From Bacteroidales bacterium H5 (GTDB lineage: Bacteria; Bacteroidota; Bacteroidia; Bacteroidales; Muribaculaceae), in assembly GCA_001701225.1 (NCBI GenBank), contig DAAQ01000034.1, forward strand, positions 1 to 55,124: 55,124 nt of DNA, in the 5' to 3' direction. Of the stretch, positions 1 through 6,490 are shown piece after piece (within the stretch, counting starts at the first letter, position 1; each line of letters starts with the position of its first letter). The translations under genes and the position numbers were made by a program. The notes beneath the pieces are model-generated. The model was given only the letters and a program-made list of their open reading frames with translations, ran no database searches and was not told where the DNA came from.

Positions 1-54
1 AGGCAAGCCTCGGGGCTATTTTTCCCTGCCCCGCTTGCGGGGCATTCCCGCATT
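1..54. repeat. Partial GC-rich palindromic intergenic repeat
   Basis: The first bases carry the same paired GC-rich arms (a GCCTCGGGGC-type arm, then CCCCGC...GCGGGG) that recur near 29,460-29,510 and 30,090-30,135. The window therefore starts inside a copy of the repeat family that is fully developed around 29-30 kb. It lies just downstream of the minus-strand Crp-family gene and may also act as its 3' hairpin. Confidence 0.7.
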
Positions 55-685
55 AGATATCCCCGCTTTCTGCGGTTGCGGTGGCGCTTTCAGCCTCTCG
101 GATGCGGTGCAGCTGACGGCGGGAGATGCCTAAATATGAGGCAATCTCCTGAATGGGCAGATTGTGTATGACACCGGGATAGCGGGAGACAAGTTCATGG
201 AACCGTTCAGCCGGTGTCTTTACAAGCATATTCAGATAACGGCAATAGGCCTCCTGCAACAGATTGGAAGAAACCTCGGCGACGAAACCGGGATTGCGCT
301 CTACGATAAACCGACGCGCATCCTCGACCGATACCCCCAGAATCTCCGCATCGCATCCCGCGACAATGGAGGTAAGTGAAGGCTGGTCATACAGGAATCC
401 CTGCACATAGTCGGTAACGACCTCGCCCTCGAATGAGAAGCCTGTCACCACTTCATCGCCCTTGGTGTTGAGAGCCACATATTTGAAATAGCCCGCCTGC
501 ACGACACCCACATATCGGCACAAGCAACCCTGCTGAACAATTCTCTCGCCCCTGGCATAGACAATGCTCGTGCCATTAGCAGCGACATAATCATTCAGCA
601 CTGACATGTCAATCCTTGTCAGAAAGTCGTTAAGCTGCGCCATATCCTTTCCAAATGCAGATTTATATATGCTTATATTCATCAT
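53..685 (-). CDS. Crp/Fnr-family transcriptional regulator
   Basis: A 210-residue one-component regulator. Residues about 30-130 resemble a cyclic-nucleotide-binding-type beta barrel (GERIVQQG, then VGVVQAGYFKYV). Residues about 165-200 form the winged-helix DNA-binding part (LPIQEIASYLGISRRQLHRIR). Length and domain order fit the family. The N-terminus has two consecutive Met codons, either of which could start. A TATATTTG -7 box lies on the minus strand at 722-729, about 37 bp upstream. It is divergent from the small membrane protein and ThrE genes, which it could regulate, but that is inference. The ligand cannot be told from sequence. Confidence 0.88.
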   Translation of the reverse strand: MMNISIYKSAFGKDMAQLNDFLTRIDMSVLNDYVAANGTSIVYARGERIVQQGCLCRYVGVVQAGYFKYVALNTKGDEVVTGFSFEGEVVTDYVQGFLYDQPSLTSIVAGCDAEILGVSVEDARRFIVERNPGFVAEVSSNLLQEAYCRYLNMLVKTPAERFHELVSRYPGVIHNLPIQEIASYLGISRRQLHRIREAESATATAESGDI

Positions 686-721
686 GAATCGGGAGGAGTC
701 ACACAGCCTCCTTCAGTTATG

Positions 722-729
722 CAAATATA
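722..729 (-). promoter_or_regulatory. Bacteroidetes -7 box upstream of the Crp-family gene
   Basis: TATATTTG on the minus strand matches TAnnTTTG and lies about 37 bp before the Crp-family start. No convincing TTTG -33 element is seen. Confidence 0.5.
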
Positions 730-789
730 GGCAAAATATCATACTTACGAGTGAATTGACGGATGTTTTTTAGAATTCATTACTGACGG

Positions 790-816
790 TTTTTCCGATG
801 GGGGGTATCGGAAAAA
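790..816. promoter_or_regulatory. Perfect 10-bp inverted repeat between divergent genes
   Basis: TTTTTCCGAT and ATCGGAAAAA are separated by 7 nt of mostly G. The site lies between the divergent Crp-family gene and the small membrane protein gene, about 40 bp upstream of the latter's -7 box. It could be an operator or a transcript hairpin; nothing in the sequence decides. Confidence 0.4.
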
Positions 817-854
817 TCCTTGCTGAGGCGTGAACCATAGGGGGTAGGTAGTTG

Positions 855-862
855 TAACTTTG
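855..862 (+). promoter_or_regulatory. -7 box for the small membrane protein/ThrE operon
   Basis: TAACTTTG matches TAnnTTTG, 30 bp upstream of the ATG at 893. No clear TTTG -33 box is seen, so an activator may be needed. Confidence 0.5.
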
Positions 863-892
863 TGCAAAGTTTCACAAATAACCGTTCTGATT

Positions 893-1099
893 ATGGAAAA
901 CCCTATGTTACTCTGGTATTTACTTGTGGGCGCGCTGCTCATGGCGTTCTTCGTTCATTTTGTCCGCTCGGTGCGTCAGGATCATCATGCCGCACATGTG
1001 CGCCACCATCATCTGATAGAGCTGGGACGCGAGAGGGAGATGTTCTATATTCCGGGCGATGTGCCTGCCGACAGGGAGGACGACGATGATGACGACTGA
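893..1099 (+). CDS. Small single-pass membrane protein, His- and Asp-rich
   Basis: A 68-residue protein beginning MENPMLLWYLL. One hydrophobic helix covers roughly residues 3-22. It is followed by a histidine-rich stretch (DHHAAHVRHHH) and a C-terminal run of acidic residues. An in-frame ATG at 860 is possible, but it overlaps the -7 box at 855-862, so the 893 start is preferred. The stop lies inside the first codons of the following ThrE-like gene, so the two are probably translationally coupled. I do not recognise a family. Position suggests an accessory subunit of the exporter, or simply co-transcription. Clustered His and Asp could bind metal, which is unproven. Confidence 0.6.
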   Translation: MENPMLLWYLLVGALLMAFFVHFVRSVRQDHHAAHVRHHHLIELGREREMFYIPGDVPADREDDDDDD

Positions 1100-1871
1100 G
1101 ACGTATATGGAGTCGAAACTCAGGGAGACCGGTGAGTTTCTGGCCGACTATACATCATGGCTTTGCGGCAGCGGCGCGACGTGCATAAGGATTGAGAAAA
1201 ATGTGGGCCGTATGTCGCGGGCTCTCGGTGTCGAGACCGGGGTGACTGTGATGCCACGCCACATACAGCTCTCGCTCACTGTGCCCGGTGTGCCGGGCCA
1301 GAAGATTTTTGTCAGCCCCATACGCAAGTGCGGCATCAATTTCACCCTCAATACCGAACTGAGCCGTCTGAGCTGGCGCATCGCCGACAACCATGACCTT
1401 GACACCTCTCGGCGCCTGTTCGGGCATATAATAAGTGCCCCGGTGGGTGGGAAGAGGGCCATTCCCCTGCTCGCCTCGCTGGCAAACGCATCGTTCTGCC
1501 GTCTCTTCGGAGGTGACGCCGCCTCAATGCTTGTAGTTTTCCTGGCCACACTTTTGGGATTCTATCTCAAGCAGTGGATGCTTGGCTGTGGCCGCGACTT
1601 GCGGCTCACCTTTGTCTGCTGTGCCTTTGTCTCCGCATCTGTCTGTGCGGGCGCCACACTCTTCGGGTGGGGAGATACACCCGGCATAGCCATGGCAACC
1701 AGTGTGCTCTACCTGATACCGGGTGTGCCGTATATCAATTCTGCCAGTGACCTCATAGACGGCCACTATCTCTGTTCGTTCAGCCGTTTCGTCGACGCGT
1801 GCGTGCTCACCGCCTGTCTCTCGATAGGTCTTTGTGCCGCCATCGCCATATTCGGACTTAAATATTTCTGA
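1086..1871 (+). CDS. ThrE-like threonine/serine exporter, N-terminal (DUF1212) subunit
   Basis: About 261 residues, taking the ATGATG at 1086-1091 as start because the longer reading frame would lie deep inside the upstream gene. The soluble N-terminal half (ESKLRETGEFLADYTSWL, GSGATCIRIEKNVGRM) and the C-terminal hydrophobic segments from about residue 140 (LLASLANASFCRLFGGD, LLGFYLKQWML, VLYLIPGVPYINSASDLIDGHY) are typical of the DUF1212 half of ThrE. The next gene supplies the second half, so the exporter is split over two polypeptides. Export of small hydroxy amino acids is the characterised role of ThrE; the actual substrate here is inferred. Confidence 0.85.
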   Translation: MMTTETYMESKLRETGEFLADYTSWLCGSGATCIRIEKNVGRMSRALGVETGVTVMPRHIQLSLTVPGVPGQKIFVSPIRKCGINFTLNTELSRLSWRIADNHDLDTSRRLFGHIISAPVGGKRAIPLLASLANASFCRLFGGDAASMLVVFLATLLGFYLKQWMLGCGRDLRLTFVCCAFVSASVCAGATLFGWGDTPGIAMATSVLYLIPGVPYINSASDLIDGHYLCSFSRFVDACVLTACLSIGLCAAIAIFGLKYF

Positions 1872-1874
1872 TGT

Positions 1875-2369
1875 ATGGATACCGGACTTTTTTTGAAAAT
1901 TCTTGAGGACGGACTGTTTGCAGCTATGGCGGCCATCGGTTTCTCGAGCATCAGCCATACCCCCTCGCGCATGTATTTCGTCTGTGCCCTCGCCGCCGCG
2001 GTGGGCCATTCGCTGCGTATGATCCTGATGAGCCCCGAGCTGCTGGGCATCAACATTGTCCCGGCCTCGGCCATCGCGGCACTTGCCGTGGGCCTTGTGG
2101 CCGTGCTGATGGCGCCGCTTGCCAAGGCTCCCGCCGAGGCATGTCTGTTTCCGGCCCTGTTGCCGATGATTCCGGGCATGTATGCCTACCGCACCATCGA
2201 GGCCCTCGTGGGGTGCCTCGGGGCCTCGGGCGAGGCCGACTACTCGCATTTCTCCTACCTGTTGGGCTACAATTCGCTGACCTGTGTCTTCATTGTGCTC
2301 GGGATGGTCATAGGAGCCAATATCCCGGTGTTCGTGTTGCGAAAGATTTCGTTCCAGGCCACGAGATAA
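1875..2369 (+). CDS. ThrE-like exporter, C-terminal (DUF3815) subunit
   Basis: A 164-residue, almost entirely hydrophobic protein with about four or five membrane segments and the motif LFPALLPMIPGMYAYRTIEALVG, which parallels the LIPGVPYINSASDLIDG motif of the partner. It begins 4 nt after the partner's stop, so the pair is co-translated. It matches the short half of two-component ThrE systems. A third repeat of the PG motif is absent, as expected for this half. It should be non-functional without the 1086 gene product. Confidence 0.83.
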   Translation: MDTGLFLKILEDGLFAAMAAIGFSSISHTPSRMYFVCALAAAVGHSLRMILMSPELLGINIVPASAIAALAVGLVAVLMAPLAKAPAEACLFPALLPMIPGMYAYRTIEALVGCLGASGEADYSHFSYLLGYNSLTCVFIVLGMVIGANIPVFVLRKISFQATR

Positions 2370-2383
2370 TCATAAAAAATCCG

Positions 2384-2391
2384 TAATTTTG
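2384..2391 (+). promoter_or_regulatory. -7 box for the LysR-family gene
   Basis: TAATTTTG, 32 bp upstream of the LysR ATG, just past the end of the exporter operon. It implies a separate transcript for the regulator. Confidence 0.45.
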
Positions 2392-2422
2392 CGGAAATCA
2401 TACTGATGACATCACATACGAT

Positions 2423-3328
2423 ATGGAATTACGCCAGCTAAGGTATTTTGTCCGGGCGGCCGAGCTCCTCAGCTTCTCCGAGGCGGCCAAGGCCCTGAAC
2501 ATAGCCCAGAGCACCCTGTCGCAGCAGGTGCGTCAGCTCGAGGACGAGCTGGGCACACAGCTTTTCGAGCGCGGTACGCACGCCCTGACCCTCACCGAGG
2601 CCGGAGGCGAGCTGCTGCCGCTGGCACAGCACACGTTGCACGATGCCGAGACCTGTGTGGCACGTGTCAGGGACCTCGACAAGATGATGGCCGGAAGTCT
2701 CGACATAGGTGTGACATATTCATTCAGCCCGATACTCACCGAGACCATCATGGCGTTTATGAAAGAACATCCCCGCGTCAGGCTCAACATCTTCTACAAG
2801 CCGATGGCCGAGCTGATGGAGATGCTCAAGGCCCGCGCCGTCGATTTCGTTCTGGCATTCCGCCCCACCAAGCGCATCGACGAGATAGAGTCGCACGTGT
2901 TGTTCGACAATCATCTCGCTGTGATAGTCAATCCGGGACATATCCTGGCCTCGCGCGACAGCGTTAGTCTGGCAGACCTGGCCAGATATGACCTTGCGCT
3001 GCCGTCCAAGGGGCTCCAGGCCCGCAATGCGCTCGACAGCTGCATAGCCGGGTGGGGAGGCCGTCTCAACATACGCATAGAGCTTAACGAGGTCAACATA
3101 CTGCTGCAGCTCATCCGCCACAGCCAGCTGGCCACCGTCCTTGCCGAGGCTACGGCATATAACGAGCGCGACATCAAGGCCATAAGGCTTGATGTGCCTC
3201 AGAACGAGATGGATGGCTGCGTGCACATGCTCAGGAACAGTTATCGCAAACGCTCGGCGATAGCGTTTATCAAGATGCTGCGCGAGTCGAATGCCGTCCG
3301 CACCCGCGCCCATGACTGGCTGGGGTAG
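2423..3328 (+). CDS. LysR-family transcriptional regulator
   Basis: A 301-residue protein with the classical N-terminal helix-turn-helix (MELRQLRYFVRAAELLSFSEAAKALNIAQSTLSQQVRQLE, residues 1-45) and a periplasmic-binding-protein-like effector domain (about 90-290: LDIGVTYSFSPILTETIMAF, VDFVLAFRP). The length is normal. It has its own -7 box and lies in the same direction as the ThrE pair; LysR genes often control neighbours, so the exporter is a candidate target. The effector cannot be predicted. It is closest in feel to the CynR/OxyR-like group, without the paired cysteines I would expect of a peroxide sensor. Confidence 0.92.
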   Translation: MELRQLRYFVRAAELLSFSEAAKALNIAQSTLSQQVRQLEDELGTQLFERGTHALTLTEAGGELLPLAQHTLHDAETCVARVRDLDKMMAGSLDIGVTYSFSPILTETIMAFMKEHPRVRLNIFYKPMAELMEMLKARAVDFVLAFRPTKRIDEIESHVLFDNHLAVIVNPGHILASRDSVSLADLARYDLALPSKGLQARNALDSCIAGWGGRLNIRIELNEVNILLQLIRHSQLATVLAEATAYNERDIKAIRLDVPQNEMDGCVHMLRNSYRKRSAIAFIKMLRESNAVRTRAHDWLG

Positions 3329-3465
3329 AGGGGTGGTTAAAGGTTAAAGGGGGTTATGGGGGTTATTTTGTGGATGGATGGGGGGAGGTTATGAAATCGA
3401 GGGTTTGAGGGGATGTTCTTAGGTTTTTTTCACCTTTCATCTTAGTGTCTTAACGAAATTGTTGT

Positions 3466-3473
3466 TAACTTTG
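3466..3473 (+). promoter_or_regulatory. -7 box for the DUF6242 gene
   Basis: TAACTTTG, 50 bp upstream of the ATG at 3524. The 3,329-3,460 stretch before it is G-rich, low in complexity (short GGTTA/GGGG runs) and has no gene. Confidence 0.45.
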
Positions 3474-3523
3474 CAACTTGAAAACTTGCGGATGGGTCTC
3501 TCCTGCCGCGTTCACATCTCATT

Positions 3524-4984
3524 ATGACAAACCGTTTTCCCTTATATCTCCTTGTATCCCTGTTGCTTGCGGGCATATTCAGTGCCTGTAACGAGGACGT
3601 CGAACAGACAGTCACACTCAATAACAACGTGAACTGCGAGGTGTCTTCGTTCTCGCTCAAGCGCAACGACAGTGTGCTGACAAGGCTCGATTCGGTATAT
3701 TTTGCCATCGACCTTGTGCGGGCAGAGATCTATAATGCCGACTCTCTCCCGGTGGGTACGCGCACGTCGGCACTGCTTGTCGACGTCGGCACAGAGTCGG
3801 CCTCGGCCTGTAACCTCACATACCGCATACACGGCACTGACCGCGACACCACAGTCAATTTCATAGATAGCCCCAATGACTCAATCAACTTTGCCGACGG
3901 GCCTGTGATGATGGAGATTGTGTCGCGCGACGGCTCGGCACGCCGCACATATCAGGTCAAGGTCAATGTGCACAAGACCGTGCCCGACACCCTGAGCTGG
4001 GACGAGAAGAACGTCCGTAAACTCCCCACAGCACTTGGGGGCGCCATCACGGCGCAGAAGACCGTGATGTTCGGCGGCAAGCCCCACTGTTTCACCACCG
4101 ACGGCCGTTCGGTGAGCATTGCTGTGATTGACGACGCGTTCGCCATGACCTATACGGCCAAGACGGTGGCTTTCCCCTCGGGAGCCGATGTGACCTCCGT
4201 GGCCTCGACCTCGGATGCCCTCTATTGCAATGATGCCAAGGGCAATCTATACCGCTCGGCCGACGGCCACGCATGGACCGCCACGGGCACTAAGATGACA
4301 TACATCTATGGCGGATATGGCAGCCGTCTCCTGGGCGCGCTCGAAAGCTCGGGCTCATGGAAGCATATCACATATCCCGCTACAGACGAGCGGGCTGTCC
4401 CGGCAGGATGTCCCGTGCACGGCACCAGCGATATTGTCGAGTTCACGAGCAAGTGGAACATATCGCCCACGGCCGTGATTGTCGGCGGGCGTGACGCAGA
4501 CGGCAATGTCACCGGAGATGCCTGGGCATACGACGGCACCACATGGGGGCGTCTCAGCAACAATCCCATCCCTGCTGCATGGGGAGTGGCCATGTTCCCG
4601 TATAATACACCGAAGGTCGACACCCGCACATGGAGGGTGACAGAGCAGTCGGTGCTCGTGGCCATGAATGGCCTGATGCCGGGCAAGGACGGCAAGACCG
4701 TATCGCAGGACACCGTTTATGTATCGAGGGATTTCGGCATAAGCTGGAGCAAGGCCGACGCATCACTCCAGCTCCCGGCCACGATGCCGCGTGTGGGTGG
4801 AGCTGACATCCTCGTGATAGACCATACGCTCCACGCAACTCCCGCGGCCAGGGTGATAGCCCCGATCGAGGAGTGGGAGTGCCCCTATATCTATATGTTC
4901 GGCGGCTTCAAGGCCGACGGCACCCTCGTGCCCGAGGTTCGCCGAGGTGTTATAAACCGCTATACATTCAAACCCATATATTGA
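3524..4984 (+). CDS. DUF6242-type lipoprotein
   Basis: A 486-residue exported protein. The signal peptide ends in a lipobox (LLAGIFSAC, Cys about residue 22), so it should be a lipoprotein. After an N-terminal beta-rich domain (about 30-155, ending AEIYNADSLPVGTRTSALLVDVG to YQVKVNVHK), the rest has Kelch/propeller-like repeats (ALYCNDAKGNLYRSADGHAWTATG; DAWAYDGTTWGRLSNNP; VYVSRDFGISWSKA; YIYMFGGFKADGTL). This pattern fits the Bacteroidales DUF6242 family, of unknown function. It overlaps the next gene's start codon region and heads the envelope block. Confidence 0.75.
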   Translation: MTNRFPLYLLVSLLLAGIFSACNEDVEQTVTLNNNVNCEVSSFSLKRNDSVLTRLDSVYFAIDLVRAEIYNADSLPVGTRTSALLVDVGTESASACNLTYRIHGTDRDTTVNFIDSPNDSINFADGPVMMEIVSRDGSARRTYQVKVNVHKTVPDTLSWDEKNVRKLPTALGGAITAQKTVMFGGKPHCFTTDGRSVSIAVIDDAFAMTYTAKTVAFPSGADVTSVASTSDALYCNDAKGNLYRSADGHAWTATGTKMTYIYGGYGSRLLGALESSGSWKHITYPATDERAVPAGCPVHGTSDIVEFTSKWNISPTAVIVGGRDADGNVTGDAWAYDGTTWGRLSNNPIPAAWGVAMFPYNTPKVDTRTWRVTEQSVLVAMNGLMPGKDGKTVSQDTVYVSRDFGISWSKADASLQLPATMPRVGGADILVIDHTLHATPAARVIAPIEEWECPYIYMFGGFKADGTLVPEVRRGVINRYTFKPIY

Positions 4985-5703
4985 CAGTCAAGGTGAAATA
5001 TCTCCGCAAGCTCGCCACAGCCTTTGCCGTTGTCGCCGCGACCCTGCTGACGGGTCAGCGTGCGGCCGCACAGAACGTGGCCCAGCCCGAGGAGTATAAG
5101 TTTGACCTCGGTGTCGGTCTTGGCATGACGGGCTATCTCGGCGACCTCAACGAGAGCTCGATTTTCAGCCATCCCGGCTTCGGGGGCAACCTGTCGTTCC
5201 GCTATCTGGCCAATACCCGTCTGGCCCTGCGCGGAGTGCTGTCCGTGGCGTCGCTGAGCGGGTCGAGCGCCGACATGGAGAACGTGATACCCGGAGCGGA
5301 GACATACGATTTCAAGTCGACCCTCTGGGACCTCTCGGCACGTGGAGAGTTCAATTTCTTCAACTACGGCATCGGCGAGACTTACAAGCGCCTCACACGC
5401 ATCACCCCATACATCGCGCTCGGTGTCGGGGTGAGCATGGCGTCGACAGGCGACGGCTCGCATGTGGCGATGACACTGCCGATGGGTGTGGGCGTGAAAT
5501 ACAAGCTCCGTCCTCGCTGGAACCTGGCCCTCGAGTTCACGATGACCAAGGTGTTCGGCGACAAGGTTGACTCTCCCCAGCTCGACGATCCGTATCTGAT
5601 AGAGTCGTCATTCATCAAGAATACAGACTGGACCTCGGCCATCACGCTGTCTCTCAGCTATGAGTTCGGACGGAGATGTGTGGCCTGCAACCGCCTTGAC
5701 TGA
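4981..5703 (+). CDS. DUF6089-type outer-membrane beta-barrel protein
   Basis: About 240 residues from TTG 4981 (overlapping the upstream stop) or 236 from GTG 4993; a longer ATG-started frame from 4873 lies entirely inside the upstream gene and is disfavoured. A signal peptide (YLRKLATAFAVVAATLL...RAAAQ) precedes alternating amphipathic strands (DLGVGLGMTGYLGDLNES, NLSFRYLANTRLALRG, YIALGVGVSMAST) and a C-terminal strand ending SLSYEFG, typical of small outer-membrane barrels. It fits the DUF6089 family commonly found next to uppS/bamA in Bacteroidales. Its role is probably in the envelope; the exact function is unknown. Confidence 0.75.
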   Translation: MTVKVKYLRKLATAFAVVAATLLTGQRAAAQNVAQPEEYKFDLGVGLGMTGYLGDLNESSIFSHPGFGGNLSFRYLANTRLALRGVLSVASLSGSSADMENVIPGAETYDFKSTLWDLSARGEFNFFNYGIGETYKRLTRITPYIALGVGVSMASTGDGSHVAMTLPMGVGVKYKLRPRWNLALEFTMTKVFGDKVDSPQLDDPYLIESSFIKNTDWTSAITLSLSYEFGRRCVACNRLD

Positions 5704-5749
5704 AAGATATAATGAAGCCTCAACCCTCATCACAGAGAACACAGCATAT

Positions 5750-6490
5750 ATGAACAAAGCAGACATAGACCTCAGCCGCCTGCCACGACATGTGGCGATA
5801 ATCATGGACGGAAACGGACGTTGGGCCCGCGCGCGCGGACTCTCGCGCAGCCACGGCCACGCCGAAGGGGTCAATACAGTGCGCCGCATCACCGAGGCGG
5901 CCTCGGAGCTTGGTGTTGGATACCTGACGCTCTACACGTTCTCGACCGAGAACTGGAACCGCCCCGCCGACGAGGTGAATGCCCTGATGCATCTGGTCGT
6001 GATGGCCATCGAGCGCGAGACCCCCGACCTGATCAAAAACAATGTGCGCCTCGACATGATAGGCGACATGGAGCGTCTGCCACACGAGGCCCGCGAGAGG
6101 CTCGAGAAGTGCATTGCCGACACATCGCACTGCACCGGCCTGACCCTGACGCTGGCACTCAGCTATTCGGCCCGGTGGGAGCTGCTGCGCGCCGCGCGTC
6201 TCTTTGCCGAGGATGTCGCCGCAGGCCGCAAGACACCGGGCGACATGGCGGCAGACGCCGATCTCGAGGCTTATCTGACCACCGCCGGGATGCCTGACCC
6301 CGACCTGCTGATACGCACCGGGGGCGACCACCGCGTCAGCAACTACCTGCTGTGGCAGATAGCATATTCAGAGATATATGTCACAGACACATACTGGCCT
6401 GATTTCTCGAAAGAGGACTTCTATGCAGCGATAGCCAACTATCAGAACCGCGAGCGCCGTTTCGGCCTCACTTCCGACCAAATAAAATGA
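5750..6490 (+). CDS. uppS: Isoprenyl transferase (undecaprenyl diphosphate synthase)
   Basis: A 246-residue cis-prenyltransferase that makes undecaprenyl diphosphate, the lipid carrier for peptidoglycan and surface glycans. The catalytic Asp sits in HVAIIMDGNGRWA (Asp20), with SRSHGH for pyrophosphate binding, the TLYTFSTENWNRP motif, and the C-terminal DLLIRTGGDHRVSNYLLWQIAYSE motif. The ATG at 5750 is chosen because family proteins begin shortly before this motif; an earlier in-frame ATG would lie in the upstream gene. The stop overlaps the bamA start (ATGATGA), indicating coupling. Confidence 0.97.
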   Translation: MNKADIDLSRLPRHVAIIMDGNGRWARARGLSRSHGHAEGVNTVRRITEAASELGVGYLTLYTFSTENWNRPADEVNALMHLVVMAIERETPDLIKNNVRLDMIGDMERLPHEARERLEKCIADTSHCTGLTLTLALSYSARWELLRAARLFAEDVAAGRKTPGDMAADADLEAYLTTAGMPDPDLLIRTGGDHRVSNYLLWQIAYSEIYVTDTYWPDFSKEDFYAAIANYQNRERRFGLTSDQIK

